Shown one piece after another: positions 46,848-54,845 of a stretch of 54,845 bases of DNA. Made by a program: the position numbers and the translations under genes. The stretch's first letter is position 1. Every line of letters begins with the position of its first letter. This stretch comes from Hoeflea sp. BAL378 (lineage in GTDB: Bacteria > Pseudomonadota > Alphaproteobacteria > Rhizobiales > Rhizobiaceae). Below the pieces are notes generated by a model. It saw only the letters and a program-made list of their open reading frames with translations. It made no database searches and was not told where the DNA came from. The stretch spans positions 1-54,845 of the forward strand of contig NZ_JRJG01000033.1 of the NCBI RefSeq assembly GCF_000759435.1, in the 5' to 3' direction.

Positions 46848-48422
46848 GTGCAGGACGAGTATGACGCGATCATTGTCGGCGCTGGGATCAACAGCCTGGC
46901 CTGCGCGGTCCATCTGGGCGCGAAGGGCTGGCGCGTCGGCATTTTCGAGCAGGCGGCTACGCCCGGCGGCGCGGTCAAGACGCTCGAGCTGACCGAGCCC
47001 GGTTTTCGGCACGACTGGGCGGCGATGAACCTGAGCCTGTTCGCGGGGTCGGGGTTTTTCAAGGCCCATGGCGCCGATCTGGTCGGCCGCGGCCTGGAGT
47101 TCGCGCCGGCCTCGAACTGCTTCGCCAGCGTTTTCGACGACGGAACCTGGCTCGGGGTCAGCACCGGGCCGGGCGAGACCCGCGCCCGCATCGCCAGGTT
47201 CTCCGAAGCCGACGCCAAGGCCTGGGACCGGCTCTGCGCCGAGTTTCCGGGCGCCGCGGAGTACGTCTTCGCGCTTCTCGGAAACTCCATGCAAATGCAT
47301 GTACAAGGCCGGCTCCTGGCAAAGGCGCTGTTCCGCAAGGGCTTTGCCTGGACCGCCGATCTGGCGCGCCTGCTGGTGTCCTCGCCGCGCACATGGCTCA
47401 CGGAAACCTTCGAGTCCCCCCATGTGCGCGCGACGCTCGCCGCCTGGGGCATGCATCTCGATTTCGCGCCCGACATGGCCGGCGGCGCGGTGTTTCCCTA
47501 TCTCGAATCCATGGCCAGCCAGAATTTCGGCATGGTCATCGGCAAGGGCGGCGCCGACACCGCGGTCAAGGCGCTGCTCGCCAGGATCGACGCCGCCGGC
47601 GGCGAGGTCCATTGCGGCAACCGCGTGGCCCGGGTCCTGCGCAACGGTTCGAGGGCGACGGGCATCGAGCTCGCCGACGGCACGAAGATCGCGGCCAAGC
47701 GCGCGGTGATCGCCAATGTCGCGCCCAGCGGGCTGATGCGGCTGCTCGACGGCGCCTCGGGCGACGCGGCGTTCGACGCCAAGATGGCGAAGTTCTCCCA
47801 TGCGCCGGGCACGATGATGATCCACCTGGCGCTCGACGGCCTGCCGGACTGGACCGCGGGCGCGGAGCTCAAGTCCTACGCCTATGTGCACATCGCGCCC
47901 TCGCTCGAGCAGATGGCGCGCACCTACCAGCAGGCGGTCGCGGGGCTGCTGCCTGACGAGCCGGTGCTGGTGGTGGGCCAGCCGACGGCGATTGACCCGA
48001 GCCGCGCGCCGGCGGGCAAGCACGTGCTCTGGGTGCAGGTGCGCATGGTGCCGGGCGTGATCCGGGGCGACGCCGCGGGCGCGATCACCGGGACCGACTG
48101 GGCAAGCGTCAAGGAAATCTATGCCGACCGGGCCATCGGCATGATCGAGCGGCACGCGCCGGGATTCAAGGCGAAGATCCTCGGCCGGGCGGTGGTGTCG
48201 CCGCTCGATCTCGAGGCCGACAATCCGAACCTGGTCGGCGGCGACCAGGTGGCCGGAAGCCACCATCTTTCCCAGAATTTCCTGTTCCGGCCGGCGCTGG
48301 GCCACGCCACGGGAAACACCCCTGTCGAGGGCCTGCACATCACCGGCGCCAGCGTCTGGCCGGGCGCTGGCACCGGGGCTGGGGCGGGATACATGCTCGC
48401 CCGGAAACTGGGCGGGCAGTGA
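46848..48422 (+). CDS. Phytoene-desaturase-like FAD oxidoreductase (second paralogue)
   Basis: 524-residue flavoprotein starting at a GTG (46848), with GGGGGAC about 9 bases upstream. The FAD motif AIIVGAGINSLACAVHLG is at 7-24, then EQAATPGGAVKT. The C terminus has LHITGASVWPGAGTGAGAG, the second half of the flavin site. It resembles the 525-residue paralogue at 44312-45889 throughout (both have NLVGGD and a similar PTAIDPSR/PHRLDPSR motif). It is divergent from the cyclase operon and precedes a peptide-type binding protein gene by 174 bases. The reaction is probably a dehydrogenation; the substrate is not deducible. Confidence 0.88.
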   Translation: MQDEYDAIIVGAGINSLACAVHLGAKGWRVGIFEQAATPGGAVKTLELTEPGFRHDWAAMNLSLFAGSGFFKAHGADLVGRGLEFAPASNCFASVFDDGTWLGVSTGPGETRARIARFSEADAKAWDRLCAEFPGAAEYVFALLGNSMQMHVQGRLLAKALFRKGFAWTADLARLLVSSPRTWLTETFESPHVRATLAAWGMHLDFAPDMAGGAVFPYLESMASQNFGMVIGKGGADTAVKALLARIDAAGGEVHCGNRVARVLRNGSRATGIELADGTKIAAKRAVIANVAPSGLMRLLDGASGDAAFDAKMAKFSHAPGTMMIHLALDGLPDWTAGAELKSYAYVHIAPSLEQMARTYQQAVAGLLPDEPVLVVGQPTAIDPSRAPAGKHVLWVQVRMVPGVIRGDAAGAITGTDWASVKEIYADRAIGMIERHAPGFKAKILGRAVVSPLDLEADNPNLVGGDQVAGSHHLSQNFLFRPALGHATGNTPVEGLHITGASVWPGAGTGAGAGYMLARKLGGQ

Positions 48423-48443
48423 AGGCACGGACATGCCGGTTGA

Positions 48444-48465
48444 ATTATTTTACAACTATAATAAT
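48444..48465. promoter_or_regulatory. AT-rich palindrome overlapping a TATAAT box
   Basis: ATTATTTTA (48444-48452) and TATAATAAT (48457-48465) pair at 8 of 9 positions around CAAC. The right arm contains an exact TATAAT (48457-48462), so a repressor here would block a promoter of the binding-protein gene that starts at 48597. It resembles the palindrome at 46801-46821 in its ATAAT/ATTAT half-sites. Confidence 0.5.
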
Positions 48466-48596
48466 GTCGCGGTGGGTAATCGGAAAGAAGGGGTGAACTC
48501 TTGATCGGCCGCGTCTGCGGCGTGATCTGGCATCGGAACAGGCAGAAAACTGCATCAGTCAATGGACTCACACAAGTTCAACTCAGGGAGAACAGC

Positions 48597-50126
48597 ATGA
48601 CACATATTTCACGTCGCACGGTGCTCAAGGGCACGACGGCGGCTCTGGCGCTGGGCGTGTTTGCCGGGCCGGCGCTGTCGCAGGCCATTGAAGAACTCGT
48701 CATCGCCTACAACGTCAATCTTCCGTCGTGGGATCCGACCGTGGGCCCGTCCGCCGTCAACCCGACGATCCAGGGCATCTACCAGTCGGTGTTCGACCAG
48801 TTCATCCTGCAGCAGCCGGATCTTTCGCCGGCGCCGGGCCTGCTCACCGAATGGGGCTGGAACGAGGACAAGACCAAGGTGACGATGACGGTGCGCGAAG
48901 GCGTGACCTGGCATGACGGCTCGCCGTTCACCGCCGAGGACGTCGCCTGGTCGCTGACCCGCGCCGCGGACCCGGCGACCGGCAACCCGATCCAGTTCAT
49001 CTGGTCGACGCTCGCCAACGTCAAGGCCGAGGGCAACACCGTCACCGCCGATGTCGCCAGCTTCGAGCCGACCATCTTCAAGTGGATGTACTTCCTCACC
49101 GGCTATGTGCTGCCCAAGGCCTATTACGAGAAGGTGGGCGCCGAAGGCTTCGAGGCCGCGCCCATCGGCACCGGCCCCTACATGGTCGACAAGTTCGAGC
49201 GCAACGCCTTCGTCCGGCTCAAGGCCAACCCGAACTACTGGGGCGGCAAGCCGGATTTCGAAACTGTCACCATCAAGTTCGTCACCGATGCCGCATCGCG
49301 CGTGGCTGAAATCGAATCCGGCAACTCGCATGTGACGCTGGAAATGCCCTACGAAGAATTCGACCGGCTGAAGGGCGGCTCGGGGATTGGCGGGATCGCC
49401 CATCCGATCTCCGATATCGGCATGATCTTCATCAACGACATCGAGCCGATGCTGGATCCGAACGTGCGCAAGGCGGCGGCCCACGCGATTGACAAGAAGT
49501 TGCTGGTCGAGCGCCTGCTGTCTGGCTACGGGGTGCCGATCGACACGCTGCAGACGCCGGACTACCTGGCCTATGATCCGTCGATCACGGTTGCCTACGA
49601 TCCTGAACTGGCGACGAAGCTTCTGGCCGAGTCCGGCTACTCGCCGGAAAACCCGATCAAGTTCAAGATCCAGACGACCCGTGGCTTCAAGCCGAAGGAC
49701 TACGAGATCATCCAGGCGATCGTCGGCCTTTGGCGCAAGGTCGGCATCGAGGCGGAGATCGAGGTCTACGAGATCGCCAAGCACTACGAACTGCGCGCCG
49801 CCGACCAGCTAGCGCCGGCCGCGTTCTACAACTGGGGCAATTCGATCGGCGATCCTTCGACGTCGACCGGCCATGCCATGTTCGGCCCGACCCCGCATTC
49901 GGTCTGGGACGGCCAGGAGCTCATCGACATGATCGGCCCGCTCTGGGGCGAGAAGGACGAGGACAAGCGGATCGCCGGCTGGAAGGCCGTCGACAAGCAC
50001 ATCGCCGAGAACGCGCTGGTCATTCCGCTGTTGCAGTATGTGCAGCCGATCCTGCACGCCTCCGGCGTGGCGGTGACGCCGCATTCCTCCGGCGCTCTGC
50101 TTCCGCATCTGATCAAGCGGGCGTAA
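48597..50126 (+). CDS. Second ABC transporter solute-binding protein, family 5, Tat-exported
   Basis: 509-residue periplasmic binding protein of the SBP_bac_5 family. ATG 48597 is chosen for CAGGGAG upstream and because it opens a Tat signal: SRRTVLKGTTAAL (5-17) with cleavage probably after ALS (28). Mature landmarks are VTMTVREGVTWHDGSPFTAEDVAW and PIGTGPYMVDKFE. It heads the second peptide-type transport operon and is followed by a hairpin terminator, which probably serves to make more binding protein than permease. The likely ligand is the substrate of the surrounding catabolic genes. Confidence 0.93.
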   Translation: MTHISRRTVLKGTTAALALGVFAGPALSQAIEELVIAYNVNLPSWDPTVGPSAVNPTIQGIYQSVFDQFILQQPDLSPAPGLLTEWGWNEDKTKVTMTVREGVTWHDGSPFTAEDVAWSLTRAADPATGNPIQFIWSTLANVKAEGNTVTADVASFEPTIFKWMYFLTGYVLPKAYYEKVGAEGFEAAPIGTGPYMVDKFERNAFVRLKANPNYWGGKPDFETVTIKFVTDAASRVAEIESGNSHVTLEMPYEEFDRLKGGSGIGGIAHPISDIGMIFINDIEPMLDPNVRKAAAHAIDKKLLVERLLSGYGVPIDTLQTPDYLAYDPSITVAYDPELATKLLAESGYSPENPIKFKIQTTRGFKPKDYEIIQAIVGLWRKVGIEAEIEVYEIAKHYELRAADQLAPAAFYNWGNSIGDPSTSTGHAMFGPTPHSVWDGQELIDMIGPLWGEKDEDKRIAGWKAVDKHIAENALVIPLLQYVQPILHASGVAVTPHSSGALLPHLIKRA

Positions 50127-50144
50127 GCTTCACGCCAATGAATG

Positions 50145-50174
50145 GACCGCTGCCTTCGGGCAGCGGTCGTTTTT
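50145..50174 (+). terminator. Partial terminator between binding protein and permease
   Basis: GACCGCTGCC (50145-50154) and GGCAGCGGTC (50159-50168) form a perfect 10-bp stem with a TTCG tetraloop, followed by G and five T residues. It is 18 bases after the binding-protein stop, so most transcripts should end here, with read-through supplying the permease and ATPase genes. Confidence 0.88.
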
Positions 50175-50188
50175 CAGGAAATGATGTT

Positions 50189-51199
50189 TTGAAACTGTTG
50201 CGCGCGACACTGCTTCGCCTGTTGACGATGTCCGTTACCCTGATCGGGGTGGCGGTCGTGGTGTTTTTCGTCATCCGCGTGGTGCCGGGCAACCCGATCG
50301 CCATGATGCTGCCGCCCGGCGCCACCGAGGACGACGTCGCCCGACTGACGGCGCTCTACGGGCTCGACAAGTCGATCGTCGAGCAATTCGTCATCTGGCT
50401 CGGCGGCGTCCTGCAGGGCGACTTCGGCACCTCGATCTCGTTGCGCCAGCCGGTGATGCCGCTGGTGCTCGGGCGCCTGCCGGCGACGCTGGAACTCGCC
50501 ATCTTCGCCCTGGTGATCGCCGTGATCGTCGGCGGCGCCCTGGCGCTGACCGGGGTGAGGCACCGCGAGACCCGGACCGAGACCGCCGTCGATGTCGCCA
50601 ACGGCGTCGGCCTGTCGATCCCGGATTTCCTCTGGGCGCTGATCCTGATCGTGCTGTTCGGGGTGCTGATGCCGATCTTTCACATCTCCGGCCGCATCTC
50701 GCCGTCGCTCGACCTGCCGTTCGTCACCCAGTTCTACGTGTTCGAGAGCGTCGCGCGGCTCAGGTTCGATCTGTGGTGGGACCTGCTCAAGCACATGTTC
50801 ATGCCGGCGCTCGCGCTCGCCATTCCGCTGGCCGCCATCATCAGCCAGTTGCTCAAGCAGTCGCTCAAGGAAACCATGCATCTCGATTATGTGACGCTGT
50901 CGCGCACCAAGGGCTACAGCGAGAACCACGTCATCCTGTCGGAAGCGCTGCCCAATGCGATGCTGCCGACGCTCACGCTGATCGGCGTGCAGTTCACCTT
51001 CCTGATCGGCGGCACGGTGATCATCGAGCGGCTGTTCTCCTACGAGGGGCTCGGCAACATGGCCATCGACGCGGTGATCAACCGCGACCTGCCGCTGATC
51101 CAGGGGATCGTCATCGTCTTCGCGCTGCTGTTCACCATCATCAATCTCCTGGTTGACATGATGTATGCGGTTCTCAATCCGAGGTTGCGTCATGCTTGA
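50189..51199 (+). CDS. Second peptide-type ABC permease (DppB-like)
   Basis: 336-residue inner-membrane permease. An in-frame ATG at 50138 would run through the terminator hairpin and code for a Gly/Ser-rich leader, so the TTG at 50189 is preferred; CAGGAA at 50175-50180 is at good spacing. It then begins MKLLRATLLRLL, a typical DppB opening, with the first helix at about 12-31 and RVVPGNP after it. The EAA loop is around 238-262 (SRTKGYSENHVILSEALPN). Its stop overlaps the next permease gene by 8 bases. Confidence 0.9.
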   Translation: MKLLRATLLRLLTMSVTLIGVAVVVFFVIRVVPGNPIAMMLPPGATEDDVARLTALYGLDKSIVEQFVIWLGGVLQGDFGTSISLRQPVMPLVLGRLPATLELAIFALVIAVIVGGALALTGVRHRETRTETAVDVANGVGLSIPDFLWALILIVLFGVLMPIFHISGRISPSLDLPFVTQFYVFESVARLRFDLWWDLLKHMFMPALALAIPLAAIISQLLKQSLKETMHLDYVTLSRTKGYSENHVILSEALPNAMLPTLTLIGVQFTFLIGGTVIIERLFSYEGLGNMAIDAVINRDLPLIQGIVIVFALLFTIINLLVDMMYAVLNPRLRHA

Positions 51200-52043
51200 T
51201 GGCCGCGGTTCAGTCAAACGGCGGCTCGGCGCGCGCCTGTGGCTCTCGGGCGCCTGGCTCGGCCTCATGGCGGTGCTGGCGCTGCTCGCCCCCTGGATCA
51301 GCCCGCACGATCCGCTGGCGCAGGACCTGTTCGCCGGCCGGCTGCCGCCGTTCTGGGTAACGGGCGCCGATCCCGCCTATTTCCTGGGCACCGACAGCCT
51401 CGGCCGCGACGTGCTCACCCGCATCCTCTACGGCGCGCGGATCGCCTTTTCCGTGGCGCTGGTCGCCGGGCTCGCGACCGCCCTGGTGGGGTCGCTGCTG
51501 GGACTGCTCGCGGGCTACATGCGCGGCTGGGTCGACGTGGCGATCTCCCGGCTGGTCGAGATCTGGATGGCGTTTCCGCCGGTGCTTTTCGCCATCCTGC
51601 TGATCGCCGTGATGGGCACCGGGCTCACCTCGATCATCATCGCCATCGTGGTGATCGACTGGACAAGGTTCTGCCGGGTGGTGCGCGCCGAGGCGATGAA
51701 CCAGTCGGCGATGGATTATGTCTCGAGCGCCATCGTCGCGGGACGGCCGCGGCGCGACATCCTCTGCCGCGAGATCCTGCCCAATGTGCTTCCCACCATC
51801 GTCGCGCTGCTGACGCTCGAAATGGGGATCGCCGTCATCGTCGAGGCCATCCTCTCCTTCGTCAACCTGTCGATCTCCACCGACGCGCCGACCTGGGGCG
51901 GCATGATCGCCGAGGGACGCACCTCGATCCACCAGGCCTGGTGGGTGCTGGCGTTCCCGCTCGGCGTCCTGTTCCTCACCGTCCTGTCCTTCAGCCAGTT
52001 CGGCGAAGGGCTCAAGGACCGCTTCGACCCGGTGCTCAGATGA
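51192..52043 (+). CDS. Second peptide-type ABC permease (DppC-like)
   Basis: 283-residue inner-membrane permease. ATG 51192 is chosen because the frame above it lies inside the previous permease. The hallmark LGTDSLGRDVLTRILYGAR is at about 66-84, and the EAA loop GRPRRDILCREILPN is at about 184-198. Six helices are expected. The stop overlaps the downstream ATPase start (ATGA). Confidence 0.94.
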   Translation: MLDGRGSVKRRLGARLWLSGAWLGLMAVLALLAPWISPHDPLAQDLFAGRLPPFWVTGADPAYFLGTDSLGRDVLTRILYGARIAFSVALVAGLATALVGSLLGLLAGYMRGWVDVAISRLVEIWMAFPPVLFAILLIAVMGTGLTSIIIAIVVIDWTRFCRVVRAEAMNQSAMDYVSSAIVAGRPRRDILCREILPNVLPTIVALLTLEMGIAVIVEAILSFVNLSISTDAPTWGGMIAEGRTSIHQAWWVLAFPLGVLFLTVLSFSQFGEGLKDRFDPVLR

Positions 52044-52918
52044 CCGCATTTCTGACCGTCACCAATCTGTCGGCCGCGCTGCACGGCTACGAGCAGCGGG
52101 TGCTGCGCTCGGTCAGCTTCTCCATCGACACCGGCGAGGTGCTGGGTCTGGTGGGCGAAAGCGGCGCCGGCAAGAGCATGATCGGCAAGGCGATCCTCGG
52201 CATCCTTCCCTCGGCCATCGAGATCATCGAGGGCGAGATCCTGCTCGACGGGCAGGATCTTGAGAAGATGAAGCCCGCCGACCGGCGCCGGCTGATCGGG
52301 GCCACGGCGGCGCTGATCCCGCAGGATCCGCTGACCGCGCTCAATCCGTCGCGGCGGATCGAGCCGCAGATCACCAACCGGCTGGTCGACATCCTCGGCT
52401 GGACCAAGGCCGATGCGCGGGTGAGGGCGCTCGAACTCTTGAACGAGGTCCACATCGACAATCCCGAGCGGGTGATGGCGAGCTATCCGCACGAACTGTC
52501 GGGCGGCATGCGCCAGCGCGTGCTGATCGCCTCGGCCTTTGCCGCCAACCCGAAGCTGGTGATCGCCGACGAACCGACCACGGCGCTCGACGTCACCGTG
52601 CAGAAGCAGATCCTCAGGCTGATCCGGGAACTGCAGGCGCGGCATGCGACCGCGATGGTGTTCGTCACCCACGATCTCGGCGTGGTCTCGAAAATCTGCC
52701 AGCGGCTGTCGGTGCTCTATGGCGGCAAGATCGTCGAGAATTCCTCCGTGGCCGAGTTCTTCGACGGGCCAAAACACGCCTATTCGCGGGCGCTGCTGGC
52801 GGCGACGCCGAAATACACCGACCCGGAAGCGTCGCTGCTGCCGGTCGACGAGGCGGTGATCGAGGCCGCGGCGGCCGAAGTGCTGGCGGCGGACCGGGAG
52901 TGGCGTCATGGCGGATAG
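52040..52918 (+). CDS. Peptide-type ABC ATPase (DppD-like)
   Basis: 292-residue ATPase. Walker A GESGAGKS is at about 39-46, signature LSGGMRQRV at about 154-162, Walker B VIADEPTTALD at about 174-184, and the switch His in THDLG at about 210. The start overlaps the permease stop, and the stop lies 8 bases inside the DppF-like gene. Here the two ATPases are separate, unlike the fused protein of the first transporter. The C-terminal peptide-transporter extension (PKHAYSRALLAATP) is present. Confidence 0.94.
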   Translation: MTAFLTVTNLSAALHGYEQRVLRSVSFSIDTGEVLGLVGESGAGKSMIGKAILGILPSAIEIIEGEILLDGQDLEKMKPADRRRLIGATAALIPQDPLTALNPSRRIEPQITNRLVDILGWTKADARVRALELLNEVHIDNPERVMASYPHELSGGMRQRVLIASAFAANPKLVIADEPTTALDVTVQKQILRLIRELQARHATAMVFVTHDLGVVSKICQRLSVLYGGKIVENSSVAEFFDGPKHAYSRALLAATPKYTDPEASLLPVDEAVIEAAAAEVLAADREWRHGG

Positions 52919-53717
52919 AGACATCCTGTTTTCCGCGCGCGCGCTCGAAGTGGCGCTGCCCGACATGGCGGCCAAGCCCGTCTTCGGCCGCGCGCCGCTG
53001 ATTAAGATCCTCAACGGCATCGATCTCGACATCACCCGCGGCTCGGTGCTCGGCATCGTCGGCGGATCCGGCTCGGGCAAGTCGACGCTCGGCCGCGCGC
53101 TGCTGCGGCTGATCGAGCCCACGGCGGGCACCATCCTGTTCGACGGCCGCGACATCACCCATCTTAACGAGGACGCGCTCAGGCCGATCCGGCGGCGCAT
53201 GCAGATGATCTTCCAGGATCCGATGTCGTCGCTCAATCCGCGCCGCCGCGTCGGCGCGATCATCGCCGATCCGATGCAGATGCACGGCTTCGACGGCATC
53301 GACGGCCGCATCGACGACGCGCTCGACCATGTCGGCCTGCCGCGCGGCTTCCGGAGCCGCTATCCGCACGAACTCTCCGGCGGCCAGCGGCAGCGGGTGG
53401 GCATCGCCCGCGCCATCGCGCTCAAGCCCGAATTCATCCTGGCCGACGAGATCGTCTCGGGCCTCGACGTCTCGTCGCAGGCGCAGGTGCTCAATGTGCT
53501 CGCCGGCCTCGTCAAGGAACTGGGCCTGACGCTCGCCTTCATCAGCCACGACCTGTCGGTGATCCGAAGACTGTGCGATCGTGTGATGGTGCTGCAGCGG
53601 GGGAACATCGTCGAATACGCCGATGCCGACCGGTTGTTCGAGGCCCCGCAGGCGGCCTACACGCGCGAACTGCTCGACGCCATTCCGCTGCCCGATCTGC
53701 GGCAGGCGAACTGGTGA
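52908..53717 (+). CDS. Peptide-type ABC ATPase (DppF-like)
   Basis: 269-residue ATPase, partner of the DppD-like subunit. Walker A GGSGSGKST is at about 52-60, signature LSGGQRQRV at about 156-164 and Walker B LADEIVSGLD at about 179-188, where the usual EPTSALD is EIVSGLD. The FQDPMSSLNPR Q-loop region is canonical. The ATG lies inside the previous gene. The kynureninase-like gene begins 62 bases after its stop and is probably in the same operon. Confidence 0.93.
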   Translation: MADRDILFSARALEVALPDMAAKPVFGRAPLIKILNGIDLDITRGSVLGIVGGSGSGKSTLGRALLRLIEPTAGTILFDGRDITHLNEDALRPIRRRMQMIFQDPMSSLNPRRRVGAIIADPMQMHGFDGIDGRIDDALDHVGLPRGFRSRYPHELSGGQRQRVGIARAIALKPEFILADEIVSGLDVSSQAQVLNVLAGLVKELGLTLAFISHDLSVIRRLCDRVMVLQRGNIVEYADADRLFEAPQAAYTRELLDAIPLPDLRQANW

Positions 53718-53779
53718 GCGGATAGACACACAGGAAGCGGCGGCAGGCCTGTCGAAGGCTGGCGCCGAGGGAGAGCTAG

Positions 53780-54845
53780 ATGGCCGACACACAGATCCAG
53801 CCCGGCACCGATGGCTCGGGCTACATGCTCTACCATTCGATCGGGCAATATCCCGGCAAGGCCGAGGACATGGCCCGGGCGCTGACGTCGTTCGCCGAAT
53901 GCTGGGGCGCGCCCGATGACGCGCAATGGGGCTATGCGCTGGGCCAGCGGCAGCGCTTCATCGACTTGTGGAGCCAGTTGCTCAAGGCGCCGGCGGCCTC
54001 GCTCACCACGACGGAGAACGTGACGACGGCGCTCGCCGCCATCATCATGGCGCTGCCCAAGGACGAACTCGAGGGCAGGGTGGTGCTGGTGGCGGGCGAC
54101 TGTTTCCCGAGCCTGCATTTCCTGCTCAGCGGCATGGCGGATCGTTACGGCTTCACGCTGCGCACCGTGCCGCTGCGCGAGGGTGCGAGTTGGGTCGAGG
54201 ACGAGGATGTGATTTCGGCCTGGGGGCCGGAGGTCGGGCTGGCGCTGCTGACCTGGGTCAGTTCCACCTCCTCGCACCGCTGCGATCTGGCGAGCCTGAT
54301 GGCGCATGGCCGCCGGCAGGGCTCGGTGATCGGCGTCGACATCACCCAGGCGGCCGGGTTGATCGATTATGACTGCCTGGGCGTTGGCGCGGATTTCGCT
54401 GTGTCGACCAGCCTCAAATGGATGTGCGGCTCGCCCGGCGGCGGAATCCTGCAGGTGATGCCCGACGTGATCGCCCGCTGCCAGCCGAGCCTCAGGGGCT
54501 GGTTCAGCCAGGACAACATCTTCTCCTGGGACATCAACGCCTTTTCCTATGCGCCCGACATCCGCCGCTTCGACAACGGCACGCCGTCGGTGATGGCGGC
54601 GGCGGCTTCGGTGCCGGCGCTCGAATGGCATGCGCGGCAGGACTGGAGCGCCGAACTCGCCAAGAACCGCGAACTGTGCGCGGTGATCATCGCCGCCGCC
54701 GACGAGGCGGGCCTGACTCTGGCCTCGCCGCGCGACGCGGGCCAGCGCGGCGGCAGCGTGATGATGCGGCTGCCCGACGGCGTCGACGCCCAGGGGGTTC
54801 TCGCCGGCCTGCGCGCCCGCTCAATCTTTGCCGACGCGCGCGGCT
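53780..54845 (+). CDS. Kynureninase-like PLP enzyme (class V aminotransferase fold), partial
   Basis: At least 355 residues; the reading frame is still open at the window end. The ATG at 53780 has GAGGGAGAG upstream. A probable PLP lysine is Lys213 in STSLKWMCGSPGG, preceded by the cofactor Asp in VIGVDITQAAG (about 183-193). LRGWFSQDN followed by RRFDNGTPSVMAAA (263-276) closely resembles kynureninase (GWWGH, then RFxxSNPPV), more than cysteine desulfurase or serine-pyruvate transaminase. Kynureninases cleave a C-C bond beta to an amino acid. With the cyclase at 45917 this suggests breakdown of a kynurenine-like compound. The C terminus is missing, so assignment beyond the family is tentative. 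Confidence 0.82.
   Translation, partial: MADTQIQPGTDGSGYMLYHSIGQYPGKAEDMARALTSFAECWGAPDDAQWGYALGQRQRFIDLWSQLLKAPAASLTTTENVTTALAAIIMALPKDELEGRVVLVAGDCFPSLHFLLSGMADRYGFTLRTVPLREGASWVEDEDVISAWGPEVGLALLTWVSSTSSHRCDLASLMAHGRRQGSVIGVDITQAAGLIDYDCLGVGADFAVSTSLKWMCGSPGGGILQVMPDVIARCQPSLRGWFSQDNIFSWDINAFSYAPDIRRFDNGTPSVMAAAASVPALEWHARQDWSAELAKNRELCAVIIAAADEAGLTLASPRDAGQRGGSVMMRLPDGVDAQGVLAGLRARSIFADARG

Noticed and set aside
46709-47476. N-terminal extension of the cyclase frame upstream of 46708
   Set aside because: It would overlap the divergent promoter and the opposite oxidoreductase gene. The extension has no family match, and GGAGGATC marks ATG 46708 as the start.

Overview
The window is high-GC, gene-dense DNA from an alphaproteobacterium. 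The best guess is a Rhizobiales/Hyphomicrobiales member close to Rhizobiaceae (a Hoeflea-like organism would fit). This rests on the long PhnE-type permease and the DUF1045-phnM-phnN order, a red-type (form IC) RuBisCO operon with cbbX and a divergent cbbR, an Fnr/FixK-type regulator with TTGA-N6-TCAA sites, and Tat-exported solute-binding proteins. The genus cannot be proven from the sequence alone. I see no tRNA, rRNA, CRISPR array, insertion sequence or phage gene.

Region by region. (1) 36-4693 is the tail of a phosphonate uptake and C-P lyase operon: phnE1, phnE2, a 2H-phosphoesterase-like DUF1045 gene, phnM and phnN, all overlapping or within a base of each other. (2) 4742-8934 holds a small conserved gene, a chemoreceptor with a C-terminal WEEF tether followed by a secreted Cache-like protein and a terminator, and a class III metallophosphoesterase. 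(3) 9094-13144 holds an amine/amino-acid oxidase, then a pair made of a BASS-type transporter and a FAD-binding dehydrogenase. (4) 13179-24678 is the Calvin cycle cluster: cbbR divergent from cbbF-cbbP-cbbT-(phosphoglycerate kinase fragment)-cbbA-cbbL-cbbS-cbbX-rpe, followed by a thioredoxin-like gene and a phosphoglycolate phosphatase. (5) 24719-28273 is a small putative oxygen-responsive island: a phosphoribosyltransferase and an L,D-transpeptidase behind one Fnr box, the fnr-type gene itself, and an arginine-deiminase-like protein with altered catalytic positions behind a second Fnr box.

(6) 28428-32246 holds two hydrolases and a HAD phosphatase. (7) 32270-37842 is a peptide/nickel-type ABC transporter, with a fused double ATPase and two permeases divergent from the binding protein. 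A PACE-type efflux gene and a LysR regulator follow. (8) 39405 to the end of the window is a probable catabolic island. On the minus strand it has a kynurenine-formamidase-type cyclase, a phytoene-desaturase-like oxidoreductase, a MarR regulator, a secreted VOC protein and indolepyruvate oxidoreductase iorA-iorB. On the plus strand it has a paralogous oxidoreductase, a complete second peptide-type ABC transporter and a kynureninase-like PLP enzyme cut by the window end.

How the genes work together. The Calvin genes form a complete module for RuBP regeneration, CO2 fixation, RuBisCO repair (CbbX) and phosphoglycolate clearance. The last island looks like import of an organonitrogen or aryl compound, its oxidation, opening of an amide or lactam, C-C cleavage and 2-oxoacid oxidation. 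Its substrate is unknown. The most unusual items are the phosphoglycerate kinase N-lobe fragment inside the cbb operon, the arginine-deiminase-like putative pseudoenzyme with its Fnr box, and the cyclase/paired FAD oxidoreductase/kynureninase-like/IorAB island with its AT-rich palindromes.
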